The notes beneath the pieces are model-generated. The model ran no database searches. It worked only from the letters and a program-made list of their open reading frames with translations, and was not told the DNA's origin. From Bacteroidota bacterium (lineage in GTDB: Bacteria > Bacteroidota > Bacteroidia > AKYH767-A > OLB10), in contig JADJPB010000010.1 in the NCBI GenBank assembly GCA_016713445.1, forward strand, positions 1 to 64,000: DNA of 64,000 nucleotides, read 5' to 3'. Position 1 is the stretch's first letter; each line of letters begins with the position of its first letter. The position numbers and the translations under genes were made by a program. Shown one piece after another: positions 37,514 through 47,555 of the stretch.

Positions 37514-37872
37514 TTTATCACAGGTAGGAAGAAAGCAGAAATGACGGGCTTAAGGATAAAGTGCAAGAACGCTCGATTATTCAAAAAAACTTTCCGTACT
37601 TTTAAAATAATTTATCAACGCTGGCATGTTTGCCTGCAGATAAATGTGAAATTCCTGAACTGTCCTTCCGCTAAAAAGACTTTATGTAGGTAGAAAAAGA
37701 AAAAACGAAGATGATATTTGCAAATATTATTATAGCAGGTAGTCGTGAGGTGCAAACAATTGACATTTTCCAGTGAAGAGTTACGTATTTGCCAAAAGTC
37801 CTCGAAACATTATTAGCTTCTTATATACAACCCGATTCAAATAATAATTCGAAACCTAAAATAGAATTTAAA

Positions 37873-38292
37873 ATGATCGTGAAAGAACAGATAAAAGAAT
37901 ACATAAACAGTCAATCTGAGCCAAAGCGTAGTGAGCTTGAAACGTTACACCTACTTATTCTTCGTGTACTACCCAAATGCAAATTATGGTATTTAGATGG
38001 CAAAGATGAAAAAGGTAAAATTGTTTCTAATCCAAATATAGGATATGGGCAACAAACTCTTGAGTATGCAAGAGGAAAAACAAAAGAATTCTATCAAATT
38101 GGACTCAGTGCAAACACTACTGGGATTTCGGTTTATATAATAGGCATAAAAGATAAAAAATATTTAGAAAGCACCTATGGGGGGAAAATCGGAAAAGCAA
38201 GCGTAACTGGATATTGTATAAAATTCAAAACGATCAATGATATAAACATTTCCATTCTAGAAGAGGCCATACGAGATCGGATGACGCAATAA
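37873..38292 (+). CDS. DUF1801 (YdhG-like) protein
   Basis: The start was set at ATG 37873 (MIVKEQIKEYINSQSEPKRS), residue 29 of the longest frame, since family members begin here. 139 residues. Family motifs are RSELETLHLLILRVLPKCKL, FYQIGLSANTTGISVYIIG, and GKIGKASVTGYCIKFKTIND. Function is unknown. One of four DUF1801 proteins in the window. Confidence 0.82.
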   Translation: MIVKEQIKEYINSQSEPKRSELETLHLLILRVLPKCKLWYLDGKDEKGKIVSNPNIGYGQQTLEYARGKTKEFYQIGLSANTTGISVYIIGIKDKKYLESTYGGKIGKASVTGYCIKFKTINDINISILEEAIRDRMTQ

Positions 38293-38690
38293 AATCGTTC
38301 GAGGAGAACGCTTCTATAAAACTCAAAAACGAAATTTTCAAAATTTGACATCATGAATAAACATCAAAGTAATCCAATTATTTACCTGAATAGATACTAA
38401 TAAATAACATTCGATAAAGTTGTAACTTCAACATTCCTATTAAAAATTCATTATATTTCAATAAATTAAAACTTCGCATAAAGATTATATTAAATTCGAA
38501 AACAATTTATATTTTTATAATCTATTCTTAACGGCAGTTGTTACTGCCATTCTCAATTGGAGAGTTCGCTCGTAAAGTATGCATTACAATTCAACAACGG
38601 CTAAAGCTCATACCAAGCAACAAGGAGTTCTAATACACTTAAACCATTTAATAATTATTCAAATAATAAAATACACATCTCACCTGCCCC
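38293..38690. other. Intergenic stretch, nothing recognised
   Basis: About 400 AT-rich bases between two DUF1801 genes. No convincing ORF or hairpin. AACGGCAGTTGTTACTGCCA at about 38530 is a short inverted repeat (GGCAGT/ACTGCC). Confidence 0.55.
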
Positions 38691-39161
38691 ATGAAAGCAC
38701 AAGGTAAAACCGTAAATGAAATTTTAATAAATCTACCTGAAGATAGAGCACTCCCTTTTAATAAACTTCACGACATTATTGTAAAAAATTTACCGAAGGG
38801 ATTTGAGCCAGGAATTAGCTACGGAGGCTTAGGATATGTTGTACCGCATAAAATTTATCCGGCAGGGTATCATTGCAAACCTATCGAGCCACTCCCTTTT
38901 GCTGGCATCGCATCACAAAAAGGATCCATCAATTTTTACCACATGGGAATTTATTCCGATCCAAAACTGCTGACTTGGTTTGTGAATGAATACCCTAAAC
39001 ACAGTAAACAAAAACTGGATATGGGGAAAAGTTGTGTGCGATTTAAGAAGATGGATGATATTCCTTACAAGCTTATTGGTGAATTAATGAAAAAAATGAG
39101 TGTCAAAGAGTGGATTGAAATTTATGAGAAAAACTTACTCCCAAAACCGAAGAAGAAATAG
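38691..39161 (+). CDS. DUF1801 protein
   Basis: A 156-residue protein (NEILINLPEDRALPFNKLHD, FEPGISYGGLGYVVPHKIYP, SINFYHMGIYSDPKLLTWFV, KSCVRFKKMDDIPYKLIGEL). It is a full-length DUF1801 of the longer subtype, with no signal peptide. Function is unknown. Confidence 0.83.
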   Translation: MKAQGKTVNEILINLPEDRALPFNKLHDIIVKNLPKGFEPGISYGGLGYVVPHKIYPAGYHCKPIEPLPFAGIASQKGSINFYHMGIYSDPKLLTWFVNEYPKHSKQKLDMGKSCVRFKKMDDIPYKLIGELMKKMSVKEWIEIYEKNLLPKPKKK

Positions 39162-39339
39162 TTGTAATTTCTGAATTAATGAAAGAGTTGCGCAGTAAAT
39201 AAGCAAATCGCTTTTAAAAGTTATTACCAAATTTTAATTACATTTGAGTATTGAAATGAGTAGTTGTTTCTCCTTCATGGGTAGGATACAACGACTCCCT
39301 ATCGAATCTCTAAACCTTATAAAGTCTGTACTTAAAAAG

Positions 39340-40302
39340 ATGAGAACATTTCTTTACGCAACAATTGCAGGGTTACAAATAAGTTTCACTGCTTATCCTC
39401 AATCTGCTAGTCAAGAAAATGAAAGGAACTATTCCATTGCTTATAATATTCACGAGCATGATACCATACACAAGAGCAATTATGAAATAATCACCATGGA
39501 AATGGATGGTTCAAACAAAAAAAATATTACCAACCACCCCGATGTAGCATGGACTTACTACACATACAAAAATCGTTTATTCTTCATCAGCGATAGAGAT
39601 ACCTGTTTTAGATGCTTCTTTCTTTACGAAACCGATGTAAATAGTAATGCGTCAAAAAAAGTGAGTGATCTGATGTTAGAAGACAGTTGGATGAGCGGAA
39701 GGAATCAAGGAGAAGAATTAGTTGTGGCTGGAAGGCAAGGAAAAAACATTCGCTATCAACTCTTCATCATAAACACTAAAACCGGCGCATATTATCCCTT
39801 GACCAATGACACCGCCGCAAAACATGGCGACCCTTGTTTTTCGCCCGATGGAAATAAGATTGCTTTTTATTTTAAAAAGAACAAACGTGATCGGAATAGT
39901 CATGAAGAACTATTCATAATGAATGCCGATGGAACGCAAGTTCAACAATTGACACATTACCCGGAAAATAATCCTTCGGCAAAAGAATATGGCTATCGTG
40001 CTGGAGCTACCAAATGGCATCCAACAGAAAATTTCATTTCCTATATTTCGCTGCAAGACGGTAGACATAGCATCTTCGCCATTACACCAGATGGAAATAA
40101 AAACTGGAAATTAATCAACAACGAAACCTCCGATGGTTATCATGATTGGAGTTCAGATGGAAAATGGATCGTATTCAACCAATCTGACAACGAAGAAACA
40201 CAATACCATATTATGCTCATGAATTGGAAAACGAAAGAGCAAAAGCAGTTGACCAACAATACTTATAAATCTCAACTTTCACCAGTATTTATTGAAAAAT
40301 GA
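39340..40302 (+). CDS. Secreted TolB-like (WD40-like/PD40) propeller protein
   Basis: The start was set at 39340 (MRTFLYATIAGLQISFTAYP), residue 33 of the longest frame, because a signal peptide begins there. About 320 residues. Repeats fit the PD40/TolB pattern: ITMEMDGSNKKNITNHPDVA, PCFSPDGNKIAFYFKKN, LFIMNADGTQVQQLTHYP, HDWSSDGKWIVFNQSDN. It is periplasmic or exported; the binding partner is unknown. Confidence 0.82.
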   Translation: MRTFLYATIAGLQISFTAYPQSASQENERNYSIAYNIHEHDTIHKSNYEIITMEMDGSNKKNITNHPDVAWTYYTYKNRLFFISDRDTCFRCFFLYETDVNSNASKKVSDLMLEDSWMSGRNQGEELVVAGRQGKNIRYQLFIINTKTGAYYPLTNDTAAKHGDPCFSPDGNKIAFYFKKNKRDRNSHEELFIMNADGTQVQQLTHYPENNPSAKEYGYRAGATKWHPTENFISYISLQDGRHSIFAITPDGNKNWKLINNETSDGYHDWSSDGKWIVFNQSDNEETQYHIMLMNWKTKEQKQLTNNTYKSQLSPVFIEK

Positions 40303-40473
40303 AAATGTAGTTTTTATCGATTCATAAATATTTAGAATTCCTAATACACCAAACAACCAAACATAACAACAATAAATCCCAAAAAAGGTATAACGAACCA
40401 CATTAAATAACTCATTTGGACCACTGGAAATTATAAAAAGTTTATATCTTGTACTCCAATAAAACACTTCATC

Positions 40474-41256
40474 ATGAAAAAATACATATTATTAATGATC
40501 TTGGCACTTCAGGTCATCGTGCTACAAGCACAAAAAGCATCGTATAAAAACGACCAAAGATTAATCGATGATCAGCCCATTGCATCCATCAAAAGCATGG
40601 ACAGCAAGGGAACCATGGGCATGGTGAATGACTTCGAAATTTACAATATGCAGAACCAATTATTGATTGTGGCGGCCTATGATAGTGATTATCCTGAAAA
40701 CAAAAACGACAATATGAGTTATCATTACAAGCTTTCGTTTGTTGGTCTTGATAAGGATGGCTATTTCAAACTATCAAAGCTAGGTACTGCAAAATCTTTG
40801 GCTAAGCTAATAGGGAATGGAGGAATCATAAAAAACGATGTGTTAGATAATGATGCATTGTTTACGTTCATAGCAAAAAATGGTAAAGCCGCGCCTGCTG
40901 CAAAAGTTGAATACATAATGGTACAACGCGACCGATCATGGCCTCTCGATTTTCGTGAACCAGGTACTATTGAAGAACAAAGTAAATTGATTGGTAATTA
41001 TAGTGACGCAGCTCCTAATGGAAGTAATGTAGATTATTATGACTTTTCATTGCCAAGTGGATTGATCGTTGCGAAAGTTAATTTTAAAGAAGGGAACGAT
41101 TCGCAAATATGCGAAATAACCACTATGAAAGATAATTTAAAAAGAGCAGTCCCTACTCCATCAAAGGAAAGAAATGTGAAGGTGTTGATGGGCGACCGCA
41201 ACTTAGAAGTGATAAAACGCATTACAAAATGGCTCGTAGATAATCGCTATTTATAA
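40474..41256 (+). CDS. Secreted protein of unknown function
   Basis: A 260-residue protein with a signal peptide (MKKYILLMILALQVIVLQAQ). The body (SYKNDQRLIDDQPIASIKSM, NQLLIVAAYDSDYP) is soluble and basic near the end. I do not recognise the family. It stands alone, convergent with the metalloprotease gene, with a shared terminator between them. Confidence 0.75.
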   Translation: MKKYILLMILALQVIVLQAQKASYKNDQRLIDDQPIASIKSMDSKGTMGMVNDFEIYNMQNQLLIVAAYDSDYPENKNDNMSYHYKLSFVGLDKDGYFKLSKLGTAKSLAKLIGNGGIIKNDVLDNDALFTFIAKNGKAAPAAKVEYIMVQRDRSWPLDFREPGTIEEQSKLIGNYSDAAPNGSNVDYYDFSLPSGLIVAKVNFKEGNDSQICEITTMKDNLKRAVPTPSKERNVKVLMGDRNLEVIKRITKWLVDNRYL

Positions 41257-41291
41257 TAAAATCAAAACATTTCTTTTTAACCCATCCAAAA

Positions 41292-41322
41292 AAAAGGCAA
41301 CCTTATAAAAAGGTTGCCTTTT
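41292..41322. terminator. Bidirectional terminator between convergent genes
   Basis: AAAAGGCAACCTT (41292-41304) pairs with AAGGTTGCCTTTT (41310-41322), a 13-bp perfect stem with a T-run on both strands. It serves the + gene ending at 41256 and the - gene ending at 41361. Confidence 0.85.
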
Positions 41323-41360
41323 CTACATTTTTTCTCAATAGAAAAATCCTTTACTTCATT

Positions 41361-43148
41361 TTATTCGGTTTTTATCAGCTTCAAGGTTTTAGTTTCAGTA
41401 CCCATCCTTGCCAATATAAAATACATCCCTTCTGCCTTGTCGCTCATATCAATCGAATATTGATATTTTCCTTCTTCTACATCATTTTGTTCCGCCAAAA
41501 TCAGAATTACTTTTCCGGTTGCGTCAAATAACTCTAACTTCATGCTGCCTTTCTCCTTCATTTCAACGAATGCATCGAAACGACTACTGAAAGGATTTGG
41601 TTGCACGCGAACGGTTGAAATTGCTTCCGCTGAAAGATTGATTTTCGAAGCCGAAGAACCTGCTGCTGTTAAAACATTGCAGAAATCAAATACCGTAACG
41701 AACTTAGATCCACTCTTGGCCCAAAATCCTGGTTTCAATGTATGAGAGTCACCTGCTCTCCACACTACTTCAGAGCCACTATTCATAACATAAGTAGTAT
41801 TGTTTGTCACTGTATTTATCCCCAATACATCTCCGAACTCCCCATCATTATGTGTCCAAGATGGAAATGCTTTATTCGTTACAGATACCTCAAGCCCACT
41901 GATTGCTACACGTGAAGCTTCACTTGCACTTTCATTATCGGCGGTACCCGAAGTCCCTGTTGATACTCCATTAAACGTAATCGCAGGGTTAGAGAAATAC
42001 GCTACTCGGGTGCAACCTGAAGCACATGCATCAGAATAAGCCATTACAGTACGATAATTGCCATTTACAGTTTTACCATGTCCATAAGCATAAGGAGTGT
42101 TGGTATTATCAACAAAAACATCGTGTCGACATCCATAAAGGTGACCATATTCATGAGGGAAAGTTAGATTTCCTACGGCACAAGTTCTATCGGTAACACA
42201 GAAAGCATCTGCATACACAGAAACAGAAACAGACCATGCTTCTCCACAGCCATTCGACAAACTATTTACGAGTAAATGACAAAGGTCGGCATCGTAAGTG
42301 CTACGCCATGTAAATACGTCATCCATAAATCCGTCACCATTGTTTCTAAATCGTGTTTTATCAGTTCCTGAATTTCCACTTTCTGCATACGTTGTTTGAA
42401 ATGCGCAGGCAAGTTCCACTTGAAAATTGATTGCACTATTGGTGAAAGAAGTGTTGTTAGCTTGAATACAAGATTCCGCAAAAGCAAGTGGATCTGCAAG
42501 TGCAACACCTACATCATCGGTATAAGCAACGAGGCAACGTACTTTACAATTTCCAGCTGCTTCAGGTGAACCGTCAATAACTTCTTCTCCTGTTTCTGGA
42601 TCTATGCGTCGACGTTCGTCTTCTTTATTTTTCATGCCTTCTTTCAACATGTGTTGATAGCCTTCATCTGACTCATCCTGTGGAAATGCATTTATGTTTA
42701 ATTGAATTAAAATATGTTTATCGCCTGACAATGGATAAATCATATAGCTGAATTGATTGTTTCCAATACGGGACGTAATCATTCCATTGTGTTCGGTAAC
42801 AATAAAATCACCATTAGGCTCAAATTTTCCCGAGCCAGAAACCATAGAAGCGAAACTCTGCGAATAGGTCATCTGGTCAATCATAAGCGTAGATTGATTA
42901 GGAAGTGTTAATGCAAAAGAAGTGTTTTTCTTCTTTATCAAAGAAGCATCGGCTTCTATATACCAGTATCCTGCTGTTGTCTTATCTGAAATGTGAACAT
43001 TCGCATGATGCTGTTGTTTTTGGGTTAAGAAGGGATGGTCAAGATAACGTATGAATTGTTGCGCTGTAACGGAATAACCATTAATTAGTAGCAACAACAA
43101 CATACATCTACCAAACACCCTCTTTCCTATTTGTTGTTTATTTTTCAT
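41361..43148 (-). CDS. Secreted M12-type zinc metalloprotease with T9SS domain
   Basis: A 595-residue protein. The signal region is CMLLLLLINGYSVTAQQ. A propeptide-like region runs to about residue 190, and the sequence after EAAGNCKVRCLVAYTDDVGV begins the catalytic domain. Zinc site HEYGHLYGCRHD fits HExxHxxGxxHD of reprolysin/adamalysin-like enzymes (family M12B). It is followed by the expected YSDAC/Met-turn region (RTVMAYSDACASGC). The C-terminus is a T9SS sorting domain (VRVQPNPFSSRF ... ETKTLKLIKTE). It is likely an exported protease, possibly virulence- or predation-related. Start at 43148. Confidence 0.88.
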   Translation of the reverse strand: MKNKQQIGKRVFGRCMLLLLLINGYSVTAQQFIRYLDHPFLTQKQQHHANVHISDKTTAGYWYIEADASLIKKKNTSFALTLPNQSTLMIDQMTYSQSFASMVSGSGKFEPNGDFIVTEHNGMITSRIGNNQFSYMIYPLSGDKHILIQLNINAFPQDESDEGYQHMLKEGMKNKEDERRRIDPETGEEVIDGSPEAAGNCKVRCLVAYTDDVGVALADPLAFAESCIQANNTSFTNSAINFQVELACAFQTTYAESGNSGTDKTRFRNNGDGFMDDVFTWRSTYDADLCHLLVNSLSNGCGEAWSVSVSVYADAFCVTDRTCAVGNLTFPHEYGHLYGCRHDVFVDNTNTPYAYGHGKTVNGNYRTVMAYSDACASGCTRVAYFSNPAITFNGVSTGTSGTADNESASEASRVAISGLEVSVTNKAFPSWTHNDGEFGDVLGINTVTNNTTYVMNSGSEVVWRAGDSHTLKPGFWAKSGSKFVTVFDFCNVLTAAGSSASKINLSAEAISTVRVQPNPFSSRFDAFVEMKEKGSMKLELFDATGKVILILAEQNDVEEGKYQYSIDMSDKAEGMYFILARMGTETKTLKLIKTE

Positions 43149-43175
43149 AGAATAAGAATTTTGGGGTTAATTGGT

Positions 43176-44873
43176 TTACTTGTTGTTTTCAATAGCAGTC
43201 ATTCGCACTTGTAATTTTTCATTTGTTGCTTGTAGCTTATCATTTTGCTCTTTTAACTGAATAATATAGAGTGTGAGTTCTTCTACTTTCTCTACTAATT
43301 TAGTTTGAATAGCACCTAAATCCACTCCACCTTGTTCTTCAATTTGAGCAGCAGAAGGAATGCCTGGCAAATGTTTATGTTGATTTATTTCCTTCTTTAA
43401 TTGCTCGAGTGGCATTAAATTATATCCATCAGCAAAAACATAATCGGGCCAAGTTCCTTCTAGTTCCACTCGTACTTCTTCTGCAATTAATTTACCACCT
43501 ATGCAAGCAATAAATCCTGTAGCACCACCAGTAGTTCCTACACGTATTTCAGAAGTATATGTTTTTGTTGGGAAATATCCACCCCAATTGCCTTCTGTTG
43601 TAGCAGCTCCACTAGCAGATCCATATACACCTATTCTAGTTCCAGCAGTACTTCCTGAGGCGGATCCGTACACACCGTAAGAAGTGCCTGTATATGTTGT
43701 ACCAGAAGCTAAACCACGAGTACCAATGTAACCCGATTCTCCATAAACTCCATATCCAACTCCAGGTCCACCTGAACTCTTACCATAAACACCTCTTCCA
43801 TCACTCGTGGTACTAGTATGTTCTCCATAAATTGCAGCCGATGAAAGTGAAGCACTATCAACAGAAGAATAAATTCCATATAATTTTTTATTATCTGGAT
43901 TTGCTCCATCTACATTCAAGCGAGCAGTATTTAATGTGCTAAATCCTATTCCAACACTACCGTCACCATTCACTTGAAAGCGGTTTGATCCCCCTTTATC
44001 AGCCTCTATAAATTGAAAATCATTTGGTGATCCAGCTGGAACTGTTATTTGAACAATGTCGTTGGCAGATACAGGTGCACTGGTACGTTCAAAATTGATA
44101 ATCTGTCCTGAACTTCCTACTACATTTGACACAGCATTTAATGCTCTCGATGCAGTTCCGGCTTGAATGTCCAGAAAATAATTTGGCGTTGTGGTACCAA
44201 TACCAACTTGCCCTGCATTATCTACAACAAATCTGTCTCCACCATTGTTAACGCTCCAGTTTCCGCTAGTCTGGTCGAAGGATGTCCAGCAACTAGCAGT
44301 ACCATTAACAGCATAACCATAAAATGGTTTTAGTGATGCTCCTGTTTGATTGATGTACATTCCTCCATAACCACTCGCGTTTGGATTTTGAACAACAAAA
44401 TTTGCTGCGCCAATCATTGTCGAAGTATTCAATCCAAAATTGTTTCCTGAATTAAAGATGTTACTTCCCACTAAAGCGGAACCATCCCATTTAGAAACAA
44501 AATTAGAAACGTTAGCTCCTACTTGCGGATCAATTTCAGTAAAGGAAGTTAAGTATCCTGCCAAGGCATGATTACCCCAAGCAAAAGAGGTGTTCCAATC
44601 AGATGATGTTCCACCCGTTGCAGTAATAACACCATTAACATGCAGTTTAGATGTTGGTGTTGAAGTACCAACTCCAATGTTACCATTGGTTTTGATATAC
44701 ATTCTTACTTGATTATTGGTTTTAATTTTTAGGACTTTAGCATCGGTAGTTCCGATAAATTCCGATGCAGGATTTGTACCTGCATTACCTGTTAGCGACC
44801 AACTTTGAGCATTGGTTTTTAGCGAAAGCGTCATAAGGCTTCCTGTCATAAGTACTAATAGTAGCTTTTTCAT
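43176..44873 (-). CDS. Phage-fibre-like surface protein, C-terminal coiled coil
   Basis: A 565-residue protein. The signal peptide is MKKLLLVLMTGSLMTLSLKT then NAQ. The body has the repeated GIGTTTPNYFLDIQAG / GVGTSTPTSKLHVNG phrases of Bacteroidota fibre-type proteins and glycine-rich 'VYGSASGS' stretches. The C-terminal part (WPDYVFADGYNLMPLEQLKK, INQHKHLPGIPSAAQIEEQG) is followed by a coiled coil (VEELTLYIIQLKEQNDKLQA). This resembles tail-fibre chaperone/assembly regions. It lies 27 bp upstream of the protease gene and is probably co-transcribed with it. Confidence 0.8.
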   Translation of the reverse strand: MKKLLLVLMTGSLMTLSLKTNAQSWSLTGNAGTNPASEFIGTTDAKVLKIKTNNQVRMYIKTNGNIGVGTSTPTSKLHVNGVITATGGTSSDWNTSFAWGNHALAGYLTSFTEIDPQVGANVSNFVSKWDGSALVGSNIFNSGNNFGLNTSTMIGAANFVVQNPNASGYGGMYINQTGASLKPFYGYAVNGTASCWTSFDQTSGNWSVNNGGDRFVVDNAGQVGIGTTTPNYFLDIQAGTASRALNAVSNVVGSSGQIINFERTSAPVSANDIVQITVPAGSPNDFQFIEADKGGSNRFQVNGDGSVGIGFSTLNTARLNVDGANPDNKKLYGIYSSVDSASLSSAAIYGEHTSTTSDGRGVYGKSSGGPGVGYGVYGESGYIGTRGLASGTTYTGTSYGVYGSASGSTAGTRIGVYGSASGAATTEGNWGGYFPTKTYTSEIRVGTTGGATGFIACIGGKLIAEEVRVELEGTWPDYVFADGYNLMPLEQLKKEINQHKHLPGIPSAAQIEEQGGVDLGAIQTKLVEKVEELTLYIIQLKEQNDKLQATNEKLQVRMTAIENNK

Positions 44874-45343
44874 ATTAAATGGGTTTATTGATTAGGGGTG
44901 AAAGCTAGAAATCACATTTTTTAAGGTCAATCCCCTTTTCGGGGGAGGCGGTATAACACGTTGATTATTAAAAGTAAATTTTCAATGTGAGTGGAAAAAC
45001 TGCTATTTCATTATTTCTTTCTTAATTATCAATTTTAGTGTTTTGGAGAAGAGCATAATGGTTTAAGCTTCCAAAATTCTTTACATCCAATCGACAAACG
45101 CAGCTAAAATAAATTTCTATCCTGTGTCGAAACATTCATAAATAATTTACTTTTAAATATTCCATAAATAAAATAAGAAACACATTATTACATGATAATC
45201 TCGGATGTAATAATTAATTTTACTGCCCTTGAGAATAATTCGTGAAACTGATTCCATACACTAAACAGACTTGAAAATATCTTGAACTTATTCAGTCTAT
45301 TTTAATATTGCAATAAAATTTCAACATAAATGGCTAGCCAAAG
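44874..45343. other. Intergenic stretch between divergent units
   Basis: 470 bases. It contains the leaders of the - strand fibre gene and the + strand DUF1801 gene. No gene or repeat recognised. Confidence 0.6.
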
Positions 45344-45736
45344 ATGAATACGGAGATAAAAAAATACAACGAACAATTTGAAAAAGGCGAAAGGGAAATA
45401 TGCAATCTGCTCGCAAAGTTAATTGATAAAGAACTCAAAGAAGCCGAAAGCAAAATTTGGCATGCCCATCCTGTTTGGTTCATAGAAGGTAATCCCATCG
45501 TAGGTTACAGCAAACAAAAAGCGGGTATTCGACTGATGTTTTGGAGTGGGGCTGACTTCGAAGAAGAGGGGTTAAACCTTAGGGGCAAAAAATTTAAAGA
45601 TGCATCCATCTTCTATAATGATCATTCAGAAATTAAATCATCGGACTTAAACCGCTGGCTAAAAAAATCAAAAGAGATACAATGGGATTATAAAAACATT
45701 GTCAAAAGAAAAGGTGTCCTAGAAAAATTAAAATAA
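45344..45736 (+). CDS. DUF1801 protein
   Basis: A 130-residue protein (MNTEIKKYNEQFEKGEREIC, AESKIWHAHPVWFIEGNPIV, KAGIRLMFWSGADFEEEGLN). It is of the short DUF1801 subtype with a Trp-rich core. It ends one base before the TTG of the next gene, so the two form an operon. Confidence 0.82.
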   Translation: MNTEIKKYNEQFEKGEREICNLLAKLIDKELKEAESKIWHAHPVWFIEGNPIVGYSKQKAGIRLMFWSGADFEEEGLNLRGKKFKDASIFYNDHSEIKSSDLNRWLKKSKEIQWDYKNIVKRKGVLEKLK

Positions 45737-45737
45737 A

Positions 45738-46100
45738 TTGGAAGCAACAAAAGAACATAACGACCGAATTGCAAAATTGACGTTTGCGTCCGTTTATCCA
45801 CACTACGTTACAAAAGTGGAAAGGAAAGGGCGAACCCTTGAAGAATTACATCAAGTAATTGAATGGTTAACGAGCTTTAATAAAAAAAGAATAAAAGAGT
45901 TAATAGACGAACAAGTAACCTTTGAAACTTTTTTTAAAAAAGCTACACTAAATCCAAATGCACATTTAATAACAGGAGTAATCTGTGGATATAGAATAGA
46001 GGATCTTGAAAACCCTATAACGAAACAAGCAAGGTACCTTGACAAGTTGGTTGATGAACTTGCCAAAGGAAGAAAGATGGAAAAGATCTTACGGGGATGA
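45738..46100 (+). CDS. DUF2200-family protein
   Basis: A 120-residue protein (NDRIAKLTFASVYPHYVTKV, RTLEELHQVIEWLTSFNKKR, LNPNAHLITGVICGYRIEDL) that closely fits the DUF2200 family over its full length. No ATG is near; TTG at 45738 gives the expected N-terminus (MEATKEHNDR), so a TTG start is assumed. Function is unknown. Confidence 0.87.
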   Translation: MEATKEHNDRIAKLTFASVYPHYVTKVERKGRTLEELHQVIEWLTSFNKKRIKELIDEQVTFETFFKKATLNPNAHLITGVICGYRIEDLENPITKQARYLDKLVDELAKGRKMEKILRG

Positions 46101-46185
46101 TCCTATTAAAAGATTCTAAATCCCTGTATAAACTTTCCTTGAAGAATCAGTCCATTATACACGCTAAACTTCAATAAATATTATA

Positions 46186-47078
46186 ATGACTTTAAAAATT
46201 AATTATTACATCCAACTCCAATTGCTCCTTATTATAGTGACAATTGGAACCATAAAATCATCGGCTCAAAATAATATCAGGGAATTTAAAATACCTAAAA
46301 CAAATTCATCCGCTACCGTTTCTCAAACCATTGCATCTACCCAAATTGAAATTACTTACAACAGACCCAATAAGCGCGGAAGAGAAATATTTGGATCACT
46401 AATTCCCTACGGAGAAATTTGGAGAACAGGAGCTGATGAAGCTACAGAAATTTATTTTAACACCCGTATTACGTTGCAAGATTTAGCCATTGATTCAGGA
46501 CGATATGAATTATTTACTATCCCTAATAAAAGCAGTTGGGAGATAATTTTGCAAAAAAATAATAATCAATGGGGTTCATACCGTTACAATATAGAAAACG
46601 ATGTGATTCGATTCTCAGTAGTTCCACAACTATTGAATACGTCATTAGAAACGTTTACCATTAGCATCGACCAAGTAACGGCAGATGGCGGTATACTAAA
46701 TATAGCCTGGGACAACATAAGGGTTCCAATAAAATTAAAAATAGATCTTAAGTCCACTGTCATTCCCGAATTAGAAAACTGCTACTCAGCTCCGAAAAGC
46801 CCACATATTTTCATGCAGCCATGTTCTACTATGAAAACAATATTGACGTTAATCGTGCCGCGGAGTTGATGGCAAAAGCGCTTGAAAAAAATCCAGAGCA
46901 TATTGGGATGCTTTACCGACAAGCCCTCATACTAAAAAGTAAGGGTGATATAAACGAAGCTATACTAAAAGCTCAACTTTCTTATGATTTTGCACAAAAA
47001 GCGAATCCAGAATTAAAAGCAGAATACAGTCGATTGAATTTAGTATTGCTGGAAGATCTTAAGATGAAGAAACCTTAA
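46186..47078 (+). pseudogene. DUF2911-family secreted protein (one frameshift)
   Basis: The signal peptide is LQLLLIIVTIGTIKSSAQ, then the DUF2911 core (SATVSQTIASTQIEITYNRP, RGREIFGSLIPYGEIWRTGA, WGSYRYN). The first frame ends at 46869. A one-base shift near 46810 restores the family C-terminus with a tetratricopeptide-like tail (AAMFYYENNIDVNRAAELMA ... AQKANPELKAEYSRLN). About 295 residues in full. Role unknown. Confidence 0.8.
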
Positions 47079-47114
47079 TATCAGATTAAAAAATATTCGA
47101 ATTCATATTAAAAA

Positions 47115-47537
47115 ATGACAACTAAAAAATCAAAACTAGTAGAAATTAAAACAAAGCCTACTGTTGCAAGTGTTGTTGATTTTATTAATAAAATAGAAGA
47201 CGAGCAAAAAAGAAATGATTGTTTTGAGTTGATAAATATGATGAAAAAAGCGACCGGCGAAAATCCTCTTCTTTGGAGTAATTCGATCATAGGCTTTGGA
47301 AATAAACGATACAAGAGTTCGGCAACGGGGCGAGAGGTGGATTGGCTGTTGATTGGATTTGCTCCACGGAAAGCAAATTTATCGCTGCATCTTACTATCA
47401 ATCTAACATCACAATTCGCTTTGTTAGAAAAATTAGGTAAACATAAAATTGGTGTCGGATGTTTACACATCAATAAATTAGAAGACGTAGACATAAAAGT
47501 GTTGATGCAATTGATAAAATTATCCCTTCAAAAATAA
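47115..47537 (+). CDS. DUF1801 protein
   Basis: A 140-residue protein (TVASVVDFINKIEDEQKRND, LWSNSIIGFGNKRYKSSATG, DWLLIGFAPRKANLSLHLTI), a DUF1801 of the longer subtype, intact. The next gene, an AlkC-like DNA glycosylase, is 18 bp downstream. Confidence 0.83.
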   Translation: MTTKKSKLVEIKTKPTVASVVDFINKIEDEQKRNDCFELINMMKKATGENPLLWSNSIIGFGNKRYKSSATGREVDWLLIGFAPRKANLSLHLTINLTSQFALLEKLGKHKIGVGCLHINKLEDVDIKVLMQLIKLSLQK

Positions 47538-47555
47538 TCTAATAAAATTACAGAT

